Shown in pieces: positions 18,068 to 27,970 of a stretch of DNA of 64,000 nt (position 1 is the stretch's first letter; each line of letters starts with the position of its first letter). The stretch lies in contig NZ_JAPCKJ010000003.1 of the NCBI RefSeq assembly GCF_034439435.1, positions 434,001 to 498,000 of the forward strand, read 5' to 3'. A model generated the notes under the pieces. It saw only the letters and a program-made list of their open reading frames with translations, was not told the DNA's origin and made no database searches. This stretch comes from Sarcina sp034439435. Lineage in GTDB: Bacteria > Bacillota > Clostridia > Clostridiales > Clostridiaceae. The translations under genes and the position numbers were made by a program.

Positions 18068-19573
18068 CTAATGTTTAAAATGTCTAATGCCTGTAAATAC
18101 CATACTTATTCCATGTTCATTACAAGCTTCTATTGATTCTCCATCTCTCATAGAACCACCTGGTTGAATTATTGCCTTTATTCCATTTCTAGCAGCTTCA
18201 TCAACACAATCTCTAAATGGGAAGAAAGCATCTGAAGCTAGTACAGCTCCACCTTTTCCTCTTTCTAAAGCTTCTTTAGTAGCCCAAATTCTATTAACTT
18301 GTCCACCACCAATACCAGTAGCAACACCATTCTTCACAACTACTATGGCATTAGATTTTACATATTTAACAACCTTCATTCCGAAAACCATGTCTCTTAA
18401 TTCCATTTCTGTTGGCTGTTTTTCTGTTACAACTTTATACTCATCAGCAAGCTTATTATCTTCTCCTTGAACTAATATGCCACCGTCTACTGTTACCATA
18501 TAATTTTTAGCTTGAGGAGTATTATTACATTTTATAACTCTTAAATTTTTCTTAGTTCTTAAAACCTCTAAAGCATCTTCATCGAACTCAGGTGCCGCTA
18601 CAACCTCTAAGAAAATTTTAACCATTTCTTCTGCTGTAGCCTTATCTATCTTTCTATTTACAGCAACTATTCCACCAAATATTGAAACTGGATCTGCATC
18701 ATAAGCTTTTAAATAAACTTCCTTAGAGTTTTCCCCTACAGCTACTCCACAAGGTGTGTTATGCTTTAACGCACAGCAAGCTGGTTCTTCAAATTCACAT
18801 GCAACTTTCCATGCTATATCTAAATCTTTTATGTTGTTATAAGATAAAGCCTTTCCATTTAGAATATCAAAGCTATTCATAGCACCATCGAATTCTGTTG
18901 AACTATAGTAAGCAGCTCCTTGGTGAGGGTTTTCTCCATATCTAAGATCTTGTATCTTCTTATATGAAACTGAAAGATATTCTGGATGCTCTTCTTCGCC
19001 TTCTAACAAGAAATTAGAAATTGCAGCATCGTAAGCACTCATTAAGTTAAATACCTTTCCTGCAAGAGTTTTTCTTAATTTAAATGAAACTTCGTTATTT
19101 TCCTTAATTTCATTTATTACTTTTTCATAATCTTTTTTATCTGAAAGAACCACTACATCTCTAAAATTCTTAGCTGCCGCTCTTAACATTGTTGGTCCAC
19201 CGATATCAATAAACTCAACCTTTTCTTCAAAGCTTAAATCTTCTCTAACTTTTTCAAAGAAAGGATATAAATTAACAACTACATAATCAATTGTGTTTAT
19301 TTCTCTCTCTTCTAAAGTTTTCATATGCTCTTCATTATCCCTTATTGCTAATATTCCAGCATGAACTAAAGGATGTAGAGTCTTTACTCTTCCATCTAAC
19401 ATCTCTGGGAAGTCTGTTATTTCACTTATTTCTTTAACCTCTATGTTATTTTCCTTTAAATATCTATAAGTTCCACCACTTGAGATTATTTCTACATCTC
19501 TATCTCTTAAAAATTTTGCAAGTTCTAAAACTCCACCTTTATCAAAAACACTTATTAAAGCTCTCTTTTTCAT
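18068..19573 (-). CDS. purH: bifunctional AICAR transformylase / IMP cyclohydrolase
   Basis: Catalyses the last two steps to IMP. The 501-residue protein starts with the MGS-like cyclohydrolase domain (about 1-190: ALISVFDKGGV, ISSGGTYRYL) followed by the transformylase domain with the catalytic KHNTPCG segment near residue 267 and GGGQVNRIWA and DAFFPFRD near the end. Twelve bases follow the purN stop before its ATG, with an AGGGAGG ribosome binding site overlapping the end of purN. Confidence 0.97.
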   Translation of the reverse strand: MKKRALISVFDKGGVLELAKFLRDRDVEIISSGGTYRYLKENNIEVKEISEITDFPEMLDGRVKTLHPLVHAGILAIRDNEEHMKTLEEREINTIDYVVVNLYPFFEKVREDLSFEEKVEFIDIGGPTMLRAAAKNFRDVVVLSDKKDYEKVINEIKENNEVSFKLRKTLAGKVFNLMSAYDAAISNFLLEGEEEHPEYLSVSYKKIQDLRYGENPHQGAAYYSSTEFDGAMNSFDILNGKALSYNNIKDLDIAWKVACEFEEPACCALKHNTPCGVAVGENSKEVYLKAYDADPVSIFGGIVAVNRKIDKATAEEMVKIFLEVVAAPEFDEDALEVLRTKKNLRVIKCNNTPQAKNYMVTVDGGILVQGEDNKLADEYKVVTEKQPTEMELRDMVFGMKVVKYVKSNAIVVVKNGVATGIGGGQVNRIWATKEALERGKGGAVLASDAFFPFRDCVDEAARNGIKAIIQPGGSMRDGESIEACNEHGISMVFTGIRHFKH

Positions 19574-19585
19574 GAAAAGACCTCC

Positions 19586-20200
19586 CTAGTTTAATATTTT
19601 TACTCTTCCATTATTAATTTCTATTTTTTCTTCACATAAGTACTTAACAATCTTAGGTAGTAATATATGTTCTTTCTCTAACACCTTTTTTTGAAGACTT
19701 TCTGGAGTGTCTTCAAAATCAACTTGAACTATTTCTTGTTCAATAATAGCCCCTCCATCAACTTCATCATTAACAAAGTGAACTGTACAACCAGAATATT
19801 TTACTCCTTTTTCTATAGCTGCTTTATGTACATTTATTCCATACATCTTGTTTCCACAGAAAGAAGGAATAAGAGATGGGTGGATGTTGATTATCCTATT
19901 CCCATACTCTTCTAAAAGCTTTCCTTTTAATATTGAAAGATAACCAGCTAATACTATTAGATCAATATTATTTTCTTTAGCAAGTCTTAATATCTCATCT
20001 GAAGTATTCTCTCCAAACTCTTTTTTAGAAACAACCGAAGTTTTTATCCCTTGTTTTTCAGCTCTTTCTAAAGCAAAAATTCCATCCTTACTTCCAATAA
20101 CCAAAGAAACTTCTCCATTTATATTTCCATTTTCTATATTATCTAAAATTGATTGAAGATTAGATCCACTGCCAGAAGCTAATATAGCTATTTTATACAA
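19586..20200 (-). CDS. purN: phosphoribosylglycinamide formyltransferase
   Basis: Transfers a formyl group from 10-formyl-THF to GAR. The 204-residue protein shows ILASGSGSNLQ near the N-terminus, the catalytic Asn-His in NIHPSLIPSF and the Asp of DEVDGGAII. The gene overlaps purM by 13 bases, suggesting translational coupling. Confidence 0.97.
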   Translation of the reverse strand: MYKIAILASGSGSNLQSILDNIENGNINGEVSLVIGSKDGIFALERAEKQGIKTSVVSKKEFGENTSDEILRLAKENNIDLIVLAGYLSILKGKLLEEYGNRIINIHPSLIPSFCGNKMYGINVHKAAIEKGVKYSGCTVHFVNDEVDGGAIIEQEIVQVDFEDTPESLQKKVLEKEHILLPKIVKYLCEEKIEINNGRVKILN

Positions 20201-21189
20201 ACTCCTTCACCTCCAGCATTTATATACCCAATCTCAAAAGCTTTTTCTCCATCTTCTGAAAGTTCTTTTAAAATTCCTTCAACCTCTGATTCATCAACAC
20301 ATAAAACAAATCCTATTCCCATGTTGAAAGTATTGTACATTTCTTCTTCACGAACTCCAAGCTCCATAACTTTTCTAAATATTTCTGGAATCTCATAGCT
20401 ATTTTTATTTATTACTATACTAAGTCCCGCGCCACTTAACATCCTTGGAAGATTTTCATAAAATCCTCCACCAGTTACGTGAGCCATTCCCTTGATATTA
20501 AACTTTTCTATAAGTCTTAATACAGGTTTAACGTAAATCTTTGTAGGAGTTAATAACTCTTCCCATACAGCTTTTCCATTAAACTCTTGATCTAAATTTT
20601 CGAACACCTTTCTTATAAGAGAATATCCATTTGAATGAACTCCTGAAGAAGCAATTCCTATAAGCTTGTCACCAGCTTTTATATCCTTACCATTTATTAT
20701 TTTATCCTTGTCTACTATTCCTACTGCAAAACCAGCAATATCATAGTCACCTTCTTTATACATACCTGGCATTTCAGCGGTCTCTCCTCCAATTAAAGAA
20801 CAGTCAGATTGAAGACATCCTTCAGCTACTCCCTTTACCAAATCAGAAGAAACCTCTGCTTCAAGCTTCCCACAAGCTATATAATCTAAGAAGAATAAAG
20901 GTTTAGCTCCATGGCATAAGATATCATTAACACACATTGCAACGCAGTCTATTCCAACAGTGTCAAACTTTCTTTTCTTGCAAGCAATATCAAGTTTTGT
21001 TCCAACTCCATCTGTTCCTGAAACTAAAACTGGTTTTTTGTATCCTTCTGGAAGTTCAACCATACCAGCAAAAGATCCTAATCCATTTAATACATACTCA
21101 CTCATTGTTTTTTGAGCATATTCTTTTATAAGCTTTACTGATCTATATCCTTCTTCAATATTTACTCCTGCTTCTTTGTAAGTTAACAT
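20188..21189 (-). CDS. purM: phosphoribosylformylglycinamidine cyclo-ligase (AIRS)
   Basis: Closes the imidazole ring to give AIR. The 333-residue protein has YKEAGVNIEEG at the N-terminus, SGTDGVGTKL, GGETAEMPGMY and HVTGGGFYENLPR, all PurM signatures. Its ATG directly abuts the purF stop (TAGATG), and its 3' end overlaps purN by 13 bases. Confidence 0.97.
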   Translation of the reverse strand: MLTYKEAGVNIEEGYRSVKLIKEYAQKTMSEYVLNGLGSFAGMVELPEGYKKPVLVSGTDGVGTKLDIACKKRKFDTVGIDCVAMCVNDILCHGAKPLFFLDYIACGKLEAEVSSDLVKGVAEGCLQSDCSLIGGETAEMPGMYKEGDYDIAGFAVGIVDKDKIINGKDIKAGDKLIGIASSGVHSNGYSLIRKVFENLDQEFNGKAVWEELLTPTKIYVKPVLRLIEKFNIKGMAHVTGGGFYENLPRMLSGAGLSIVINKNSYEIPEIFRKVMELGVREEEMYNTFNMGIGFVLCVDESEVEGILKELSEDGEKAFEIGYINAGGEGVCIK

Positions 21190-22638
21190 CTAATTCTCCA
21201 CCCTTTCAAGATTATCCTCTAAAGCTTCCATAGGCGCTGCGACTGGATAAACTCCATTGAAACATCCTACACAGAAATTTCTTCTTCCTTCAAAGCTTTC
21301 GTACATTCCTTCTAAACTTAAATATCCTAGAGAATCACAACCTATCATTTCTCTAATTTCTTCTACACTTCTATTGGCTCCAATTAATTGACTTCTATAT
21401 GGTGTATCAATTCCAAAGTAACATGGATATTTAACCATTGGTGATGCAACTAAAAAGTGAACTTCTTTAGCACCTGCTCTTCTTAGAGACTCGACTAAAT
21501 GTTTTGAAGTTGTTCCTCTAACAATAGAATCATCTATTAAAACAACTCTTTTACCATTTACATTAACCTTTAAAGGATTAAGCTTTACAGCCACAGCTCT
21601 TTCTCTAATTTCCTGTGATGGTGATATAAAAGTTCTTCCTACATATCTATTTTTCACAAATCCTACATCATAAGGAATTCCTGAAGCTTTGGCATACCCC
21701 ATAGCCGCCGGTATTCCTGAATCTGGAACAGCTACTACAATATCAGCCTCAATTGGATGCTCCTTAAATAATATTTCCCCTTGGTTGACTCTTGTAGTTT
21801 GAACATCTAAACCATCTATAACTGAATCTGGTCTTGCAAAGTATATGTATTCAAAAGCACAAGTTTGACAAACAGTGTTTTCTGAATATCTGTAACTCTT
21901 AATACCATTTTCATCAATAACTACAATTTCTCCTGGTTTTATATCTCTCACAAACTCTGCTCCAATTGTATCTAAAGCACAGCTTTCTGAAGTTAATATA
22001 TATCCCTCTTCAAACTTTCCTAAGCATAAAGGCCTTATTCCGTGAGGATCCCTTATTCCTATAAGCTTATTTTTTGTCATTATTACCATAGCGAAAGAAC
22101 CCTTTACTGCCGATATAGCATCTATAACTGCTCTCTCAATCCCATTATTATTAGCTCTTTTAGCAATCAAACTTATAAGTACTTCAGAATCAACGCTAGT
22201 ATGGAATACTTGTCCCCCATCCTCTAAAAGGCTTCTTATTACATCAGCATTAACTAAATTGCCATTATGAGCAGTAGATATAGGACCAAGCTTAGTATTA
22301 CTAACTAGAGGTTGTGCATTCTCAACAGTCTTAGCTCCAGCTGTAGAATACCTAACATGCCCTATTGATATATGACCATTAATTTCTCTTAATTCTTCTA
22401 AATCTTTAGCTTCAAAGGCTTCAGTTAAAACCCCTAATCCCTTATGAACCTTTATATCATCTCCATTTGCTACTGCAATACCAGCACTTTCCTGACCTCT
22501 GTGTTGAAGAGCATAAAGTCCATAATAGTTTATAGAAGCAACATCTATTGGTTTATTTGCGAAAACTCCAAAAACTCCGCATTCATCCTTAAATTTATCG
22601 TTTTGTGGATCCATAATATCAAAATTTGGCTTCACCAT
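21190..22638 (-). CDS. purF: amidophosphoribosyltransferase precursor
   Basis: First committed purine step: makes phosphoribosylamine from PRPP and glutamine. The 482-residue precursor has a 19-residue N-terminal stretch before Cys20 (DECGVFGVF), the glutaminase nucleophile exposed by propeptide cleavage, as in the Bacillus enzyme. Iron-sulfur ligand cysteines are seen in VCQTCAFEY and NFCVGCFNGVYP. The PRPP-binding loop is RVVLIDDSIVRGTTS. The Fe-S type is oxygen-sensitive, fitting an anaerobe. Confidence 0.97.
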   Translation of the reverse strand: MVKPNFDIMDPQNDKFKDECGVFGVFANKPIDVASINYYGLYALQHRGQESAGIAVANGDDIKVHKGLGVLTEAFEAKDLEELREINGHISIGHVRYSTAGAKTVENAQPLVSNTKLGPISTAHNGNLVNADVIRSLLEDGGQVFHTSVDSEVLISLIAKRANNNGIERAVIDAISAVKGSFAMVIMTKNKLIGIRDPHGIRPLCLGKFEEGYILTSESCALDTIGAEFVRDIKPGEIVVIDENGIKSYRYSENTVCQTCAFEYIYFARPDSVIDGLDVQTTRVNQGEILFKEHPIEADIVVAVPDSGIPAAMGYAKASGIPYDVGFVKNRYVGRTFISPSQEIRERAVAVKLNPLKVNVNGKRVVLIDDSIVRGTTSKHLVESLRRAGAKEVHFLVASPMVKYPCYFGIDTPYRSQLIGANRSVEEIREMIGCDSLGYLSLEGMYESFEGRRNFCVGCFNGVYPVAAPMEALEDNLERVEN

Positions 22639-22674
22639 ATTTTCTACTCCTCTTACTTAATTACTTATATAAAC

Positions 22675-23382
22675 TTACCCTCTTAATCTACTTAAAACTT
22701 CTTTATATCCGTTAATGACATTTCCCATGTCTCTTCTGAATCTGTCTTTATCCATTTTTTCTCCAGTTGTAGCATCCCAGAATCTACAAGTATCTGGTGA
22801 AATCTCATCAGCTAATAATATCTCTCCATTACATCTTCCAAACTCTAGTTTGAAATCTATTAAGTTTATATTTTGCTTTTTAAAAGCTTCCTTTAAAACG
22901 TCATTTACTTTAGCAGTTATTTCATAGATTTTATTTAATTCTTCAAAAGTTGTAGCTCCAATTCCTACAGCATGATAATCATTTATTAATGGATCTCCTA
23001 AAGAATCATCTTTATATGATAATTCAAAAACAGTAGTTTTTAATTCATATCCTTCTTCAAGACCTAATCTCTTAGCCATACTTCCTGCAGCAACATTTCT
23101 AACTATTACTTCTAAAGGAACTATTTCAACCTTCTTACATAATTGATCTCTATCATTTAACTTCTCAATGAAGTGAGTCTTTATTCCTTCTTTATTTAAC
23201 ATCTCAAATATAAGACTAGTAATTTCGTTATTTAAAATACCTTTGCTTTCAATCTCTGCTTTCTTTTCTCCATTAAATGCTGTAGCATCATCCTTGTAGT
23301 GAACAATTACCATATCATCTTTATCTGTTGCATATATTTTTTTAGCTTTTCCTTCATATAACATTTCTAATTGATTAACCAT
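22675..23382 (-). CDS. purC: SAICAR synthase
   Basis: Joins CAIR and aspartate with ATP. The 235-residue protein shows LYEGKAKKIYAT, IVRNVAAGS and the LIDFKLEFGR and LADEISPDTCRFWD motifs. Its ATG overlaps the purE stop by one base (TAATG), indicating translational coupling. Confidence 0.97.
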   Translation of the reverse strand: MVNQLEMLYEGKAKKIYATDKDDMVIVHYKDDATAFNGEKKAEIESKGILNNEITSLIFEMLNKEGIKTHFIEKLNDRDQLCKKVEIVPLEVIVRNVAAGSMAKRLGLEEGYELKTTVFELSYKDDSLGDPLINDYHAVGIGATTFEELNKIYEITAKVNDVLKEAFKKQNINLIDFKLEFGRCNGEILLADEISPDTCRFWDATTGEKMDKDRFRRDMGNVINGYKEVLSRLRG

Positions 23383-23861
23383 TATAACTCTACTCCTTCT
23401 CCATTTTCTTCTATAAATTTGTGTTTCATGTCAATTCTAAATTGAACTAGTTTTTCTCTTAGTTCTGGATATTTTAATGAAAGCATTTGAACTGCTAACA
23501 TACCTGCATTGTAACTATTATTTATTCCTACAGTTGCTACTGGAATTGATTTTGGCATTTGAACTATTGATAATAATGCATCCATTCCTTCTACTGCCGC
23601 TCTTACTGGAACTCCTATTACAGGAAGTATAGTATGAGAAGCTATAACTCCTGGAAGATGAGCCGCTAACCCTGCTCCTGCTATAATTACTTCACAGCCT
23701 TCTTTTTCAATTTTTTCTAAAGTTTCAAGAAGTTTTTCTGGAACCCTATGAGCTGATAAAACATAAGCTTTATACTCAACTCCAAATTCTTTAAGAGCAT
23801 TTGCCGCTCCCTTCATAACATCTATATCTGACTTACTTCCGAAAAATATTGCTACCTTCAT
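23382..23861 (-). CDS. purE: N5-carboxyaminoimidazole ribonucleotide mutase
   Basis: Class I PurE that moves the carboxyl group of N5-CAIR to give CAIR. The 159-residue protein shows GSKSDIDVM, the catalytic-loop SAHRVPE and AGAGLAAHLPG. No purK is visible in the operon; class I PurE normally needs PurK or high CO2, so either purK lies elsewhere or CO2-rich habitats suffice. The ribosome binding site is AGGGAGG. Confidence 0.95.
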   Translation of the reverse strand: MKVAIFFGSKSDIDVMKGAANALKEFGVEYKAYVLSAHRVPEKLLETLEKIEKEGCEVIIAGAGLAAHLPGVIASHTILPVIGVPVRAAVEGMDALLSIVQMPKSIPVATVGINNSYNAGMLAVQMLSLKYPELREKLVQFRIDMKHKFIEENGEGVEL

Positions 23862-23887
23862 TAAAATTTCCTCCCTATACTTTTAAG

Positions 23888-23927
23888 TTTTTATAGTTTT
23901 GATTTTTAGCTAGCCCTTCAAACTTAA
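23888..23927. repeat. remnant of the palindromic repeat at the purL 3' end
   Basis: TTTTGATTTTTAGCTAGCCC followed by TTCAAACTTAATTATTTC matches the reverse complement of the right end of copies A and D (GATTTTTAGCTAGCCCTT, then the GACC/AATTTCG region). It fills most of the 66-base purL-purE gap and stops at the purL stop codon. Confidence 0.65.
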
Positions 23928-26900
23928 TTATTTCTTAAAGTAATTAACACCTGACTTGAATAGTTGTTGGTCGAATTGTCCTAGTATATTTCTGTATAGA
24001 TTATCTCCAATTCTTTCTGAATGGCCCATTTTACCTAGGATTCTTCCATCTCTACTTGTTATTCCTTCTATTGCTAAGCTTGAACCATTTGGATTATATG
24101 GCATATTCATAGTTGCATTGCCTTCTAAGTCAACATACTGAGTAGCTATTTGATTGTTTTCTGCTAACTCCTTTAACAAGTCTTCTGGTGCAACAAATCT
24201 TCCTTCTCCATGTGATATTGGAATATTGTGAATTTCTCCAAGTGAAACCTCATTAAACCAAGGAGATTTCTTAGAAGTAATCTTAGTTCTAACCATAGAT
24301 GACATATGTCTATTTATATTGTTGTAAGTTAATGTTGCCATATCTTCTTCAATATCAATTATTTCTCCATATGGAAGAAGTCCTAACTTAATTAAAGCTT
24401 GGAAGCCATTACAAATACCTAATATCAATCCATCTCTTTCATTTAAAAGTTTCATAACTGAATCCTTTATTTTAGGATTTCTAAATATTGTAGCTATAAA
24501 CTTAGCTGATCCATCAGGCTCATCCCCTGCTGAGAATCCACCTGGTAACATAATTATTTGAGCTTCATCAATTTCTCTTTTAAGCATGTCTATTGAGTCA
24601 ATCAAAGCTTCTTTATTTAAATTTCTAATAACAACCTCATGAACCTCAGCACCCTCTTTTTCAAAGGCTCTTCTACAATCATATTCACAGTTAGTTCCTG
24701 GGAATACTGGAATAACTACTCTTGGTTTTTCTACTATTGTTATTTTTGATTTAAGTTTTTCTTTTCCTATATGCACTTGTCCATTATCTAAAATATCTGC
24801 CCCATCTTCACTATTGCTTATTAAATCTGAAACACATCCCTCTTCATTTTCTATTTTAGATTTAAATACATCCTCAAGTTTTTCTTCATAACATTTTTCT
24901 AACTCTCTTAATGAAACCTCAAAATCATATTCCTCACACTTTATAACATCAGCCACGATTGTGCTTCCTATAACCTTATGATTAGTTCCCTTAAATTCCT
25001 CTTCAAGGTTAACCCCGTCCTTAACCTCTAAGATTAAACTTCCATAATTAAATCCAAAAAGCTCTTCTTGAGAAACATTATTTAATTCTGCCCCAATTTT
25101 ATTTCCTAATGACATCTTAGTAATTCCTTCTGATACTCCTCCAAACTTAAGAGAATATGCTGAAATTACTTTTTCTTGTCCTATTAATTCATAAAGCTTT
25201 TCTAAGTTATTTTTGAATTCTTCCATATTTAAAGTTCCATCTTCTAATCTTTCACTCTTCACAAGAACTAAAGTTGATCCTATATTCTTAAACTCAGGTG
25301 AAATAACTCTTGAAGCATTTTCAAGTCCTACTGCAAATGAAACTAAAGTTGGTGGAACATTTAAGTCTCCAAAACTTCCTGACATTGAATCTTTTCCACC
25401 AATTGCTGGTAATCCTAAATCCATTTGAGCTTTATAAGCTCCTAGTAAAGCTGCAAAAGGCTTACCCCATTTTTCTTTATCCTTTAATAACTTTTCAAAG
25501 TATTCTTGGAAGGTTAATCTAACCTTTTTATAATCTCCTCCCATAGCAGCTATTTTTGTTACTGATTCAATAACTGAATAAAATGCCATGTGGAATGGGC
25601 TCCATACTCCTAAATAAGGATTAAATCCATATGTCATTAGGGAAGCTTCTTTACTTTCTCCTCCTAAAACCGGAATCTTAGCAGCCATCCCCTCTGCTGG
25701 TGTTAATTGATATTTTCCACCTAGAGGCATAAGAACTGTTCCTCCGCCTATAGTTGAATCAAATCTCTCAATTAATCCTTTTTGACTACAAATATTTAAA
25801 TTTCTTAGTGATTTTAACCATTCTTCTTTAACATCACAATTTTTAACTTCGTATGGATAATCACTTGGTGATTTTACCTTTAAAGAAATCTCTTGTTTTG
25901 CCCCATTTGTATCTAAAAAAGTCCTCTTTATATCAACAATTGTTTTGTCTTTCCACATCATTCTCAATCTATCTGTATCTGTAACTTCCGCTACAATTGT
26001 AGATTCTAGATTTTCTTCTTCTGAAAGTTCTATAAATCTCTTGGCATTCTTAGCTTCAACAACAACTGCCATTCTTTCTTGAGATTCTGATATTGCAAGT
26101 TCTGTTCCATCTAGTCCCGCATATTTTTTAGGAACCTTATTTAAATCTATATCAATACCTCTACATAATTCTCCAATGGCTACTGATACTCCACCAGCTC
26201 CGAAATCATTACATCTCTTTATCATTTGAGCTACTTCTTTATTTCTAAAAAGTCTCTGAATTTTTCTCTCTGTTGGAGCATTCCCCTTTTGAACCTCTGC
26301 TCCACATTGATTTATTGATTCCTCTGTATGTTCCTTTGAAGAACCAGTGGCTCCTCCAATACCATCTCTTCCTGTTCTTCCTCCAAGAAGTATTACAATA
26401 TCTCCCTTTGAAGGTTCAAGTCTTACAACATTCTCTTTTGGTGCAGCTGCTATTACTGCTCCAACTTCCATTCTCTTAGCAGCATAATTTGGATGATAAA
26501 TCTCTGCTACTTGTCCTGTTGCAAGTCCAATTTGATTTCCATATGAACTATATCCATGTGCAGCTCCTAAGGTTATTTTTCTTTGAGGTAACTTTCCCTT
26601 TAAAGTTTCTTCAATTCCAGCTGTTGGATCTGCTGCGCCTGTAACTCTCATAGCTTGGTAGACATAACTTCTTCCTGAAAGTGGATCTCTAATAGCTCCT
26701 CCTAAACAAGTTGCCGCGCCTCCAAAAGGCTCTATTTCCGTTGGGTGATTATGTGTCTCATTTTTAAACATTAAAAGATATTTTTCAGTTCCATTATTTG
26801 TTTCTATCTCTATGTTTATAGAACAAGCATTTATTTCATCTGAAACATCTAAGTCATCAAGTTTTCCTCTTTTTCTTAGTTCTTTCATTGCTATAGTAGC

Positions 26901-27731
26901 TAAATCCATTAATTTAATATCTCTAGTCTCTAACTTATCTTCATAAACATACGCTCTTGAATTTCTATAATCTTCATAAGCTTTTTTAATAGGTTCTGAA
27001 TATTGACCTTCTTCTATTTCAACATCTCTAATTATTGTTTCAAAAGTTGTATGTCTACAATGATCTGACCAATAAGTATCAATAACTTTAATCTCAGTTA
27101 TTGTTGGATTTCTATCTTCTGATTTAAAATAATCTCTTATCATTTTTAAATCTTCTAAACTCATAGCTAAAGAATTTTCTATATGAAAGTTTTTAAGTTC
27201 CTCCTCAGTTAGATTCAAAAATCCATTTAAAACTTCAACGCCCTTAGGTTCATCTAAGTTATCTTCTAAAACTTTTGATAATGGATCTACTTCTCTTGAA
27301 TCAACAGGATTAATATAATAAGCTTTTATCCTATCTATCTCTTCATCATTTAAATCACCTTTTAAAACAATGATTTTTGATGATTTAACAGGAACTTTTG
27401 CTTCCTCAGTAAGAAGCATTATACACTCTGAAGCTGAATCAGCTCTTTGATCATACTGTCCTGGTAAATATTCAACACCAAAAGCATTTTCATCTTGTCC
27501 TATTTCAAAATTTTCTTCATAAACTCTATCTACTGGAGCTTCTGACAAAATAGTATTTACAGTCCTTATATACTGCTCTTCTTCCATATTTCCTAGTATG
27601 TACTTATTTAAAACTCTTATATCCTCTAAAGCTTCGACTCTTAAGTTATCTTTAAAATCTTTAAGTAATATCTGACTTTCAACATTAAAACCAGCCTTTT
27701 TTTCTACAAATACCATTCTAATACCAGACAT
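23928..27731 (-). CDS. purL: phosphoribosylformylglycinamidine synthase, single chain
   Basis: Converts FGAR to FGAM using glutamine and ATP. At 1267 residues it is the large, single-chain form with an N-terminal PurS-like part, two AIRS-like halves (DHCRHTTFET, NETHNHPTEIEPFGGAATCLGG) and a C-terminal class I glutamine amidotransferase (about 1010-1267) with the Cys in LGICNGFQALIKLG. Many Firmicutes instead split this into PurS, PurL and PurQ. The ATG has a GGGGGA ribosome binding site. It is first in the pur operon. Confidence 0.97.
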   Translation of the reverse strand: MSGIRMVFVEKKAGFNVESQILLKDFKDNLRVEALEDIRVLNKYILGNMEEEQYIRTVNTILSEAPVDRVYEENFEIGQDENAFGVEYLPGQYDQRADSASECIMLLTEEAKVPVKSSKIIVLKGDLNDEEIDRIKAYYINPVDSREVDPLSKVLEDNLDEPKGVEVLNGFLNLTEEELKNFHIENSLAMSLEDLKMIRDYFKSEDRNPTITEIKVIDTYWSDHCRHTTFETIIRDVEIEEGQYSEPIKKAYEDYRNSRAYVYEDKLETRDIKLMDLATIAMKELRKRGKLDDLDVSDEINACSINIEIETNNGTEKYLLMFKNETHNHPTEIEPFGGAATCLGGAIRDPLSGRSYVYQAMRVTGAADPTAGIEETLKGKLPQRKITLGAAHGYSSYGNQIGLATGQVAEIYHPNYAAKRMEVGAVIAAAPKENVVRLEPSKGDIVILLGGRTGRDGIGGATGSSKEHTEESINQCGAEVQKGNAPTERKIQRLFRNKEVAQMIKRCNDFGAGGVSVAIGELCRGIDIDLNKVPKKYAGLDGTELAISESQERMAVVVEAKNAKRFIELSEEENLESTIVAEVTDTDRLRMMWKDKTIVDIKRTFLDTNGAKQEISLKVKSPSDYPYEVKNCDVKEEWLKSLRNLNICSQKGLIERFDSTIGGGTVLMPLGGKYQLTPAEGMAAKIPVLGGESKEASLMTYGFNPYLGVWSPFHMAFYSVIESVTKIAAMGGDYKKVRLTFQEYFEKLLKDKEKWGKPFAALLGAYKAQMDLGLPAIGGKDSMSGSFGDLNVPPTLVSFAVGLENASRVISPEFKNIGSTLVLVKSERLEDGTLNMEEFKNNLEKLYELIGQEKVISAYSLKFGGVSEGITKMSLGNKIGAELNNVSQEELFGFNYGSLILEVKDGVNLEEEFKGTNHKVIGSTIVADVIKCEEYDFEVSLRELEKCYEEKLEDVFKSKIENEEGCVSDLISNSEDGADILDNGQVHIGKEKLKSKITIVEKPRVVIPVFPGTNCEYDCRRAFEKEGAEVHEVVIRNLNKEALIDSIDMLKREIDEAQIIMLPGGFSAGDEPDGSAKFIATIFRNPKIKDSVMKLLNERDGLILGICNGFQALIKLGLLPYGEIIDIEEDMATLTYNNINRHMSSMVRTKITSKKSPWFNEVSLGEIHNIPISHGEGRFVAPEDLLKELAENNQIATQYVDLEGNATMNMPYNPNGSSLAIEGITSRDGRILGKMGHSERIGDNLYRNILGQFDQQLFKSGVNYFKK

Positions 27732-27746
27732 TTTAATCCCCCATTC

Positions 27747-27854
27747 AAAACACGAACATTATTTATGATTAAATATTAATCATTCGTTAAATAGAGAATA
27801 TCATTATAAATACGTATTGTCAATAATTAAATTTATTTAAACGTTCGGTTTTTA
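27747..27854 (-). promoter_or_regulatory. pur operon promoter with PurBox-like sites
   Basis: TTGACA (27818-27823) and TATTCT (27795-27800) are 17 bases apart on the minus strand. Just upstream, AAAACCGAACGTT (27842-27854 region) is close to the Bacillus PurR box AWWWCCGAACWWT. A second, weaker CACGAACATTA in the opposite orientation lies downstream at 27751-27761, and a CGAATG motif lies between. Repression by a PurR-type regulator released by PRPP is inferred from family knowledge. Confidence 0.65.
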
Positions 27855-27913
27855 ATATATTTAATCATCTTTTTATCATTTATATTCCAAAATAATTCGT
27901 ATTTAATCATAAA

Positions 27914-27962
27914 AATAGAGATATATTAAAAGTTTAGAATAATCTTCCTTTTAATATATCTC
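27914..27962 (-). terminator. terminator of thiC
   Basis: GAGATATATTAAAAG and CTTTTAATATATCTC form a 15-pair stem followed by TATTTTTAT on the minus strand. Confidence 0.85.
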
Positions 27963-27970
27963 CAATATTT

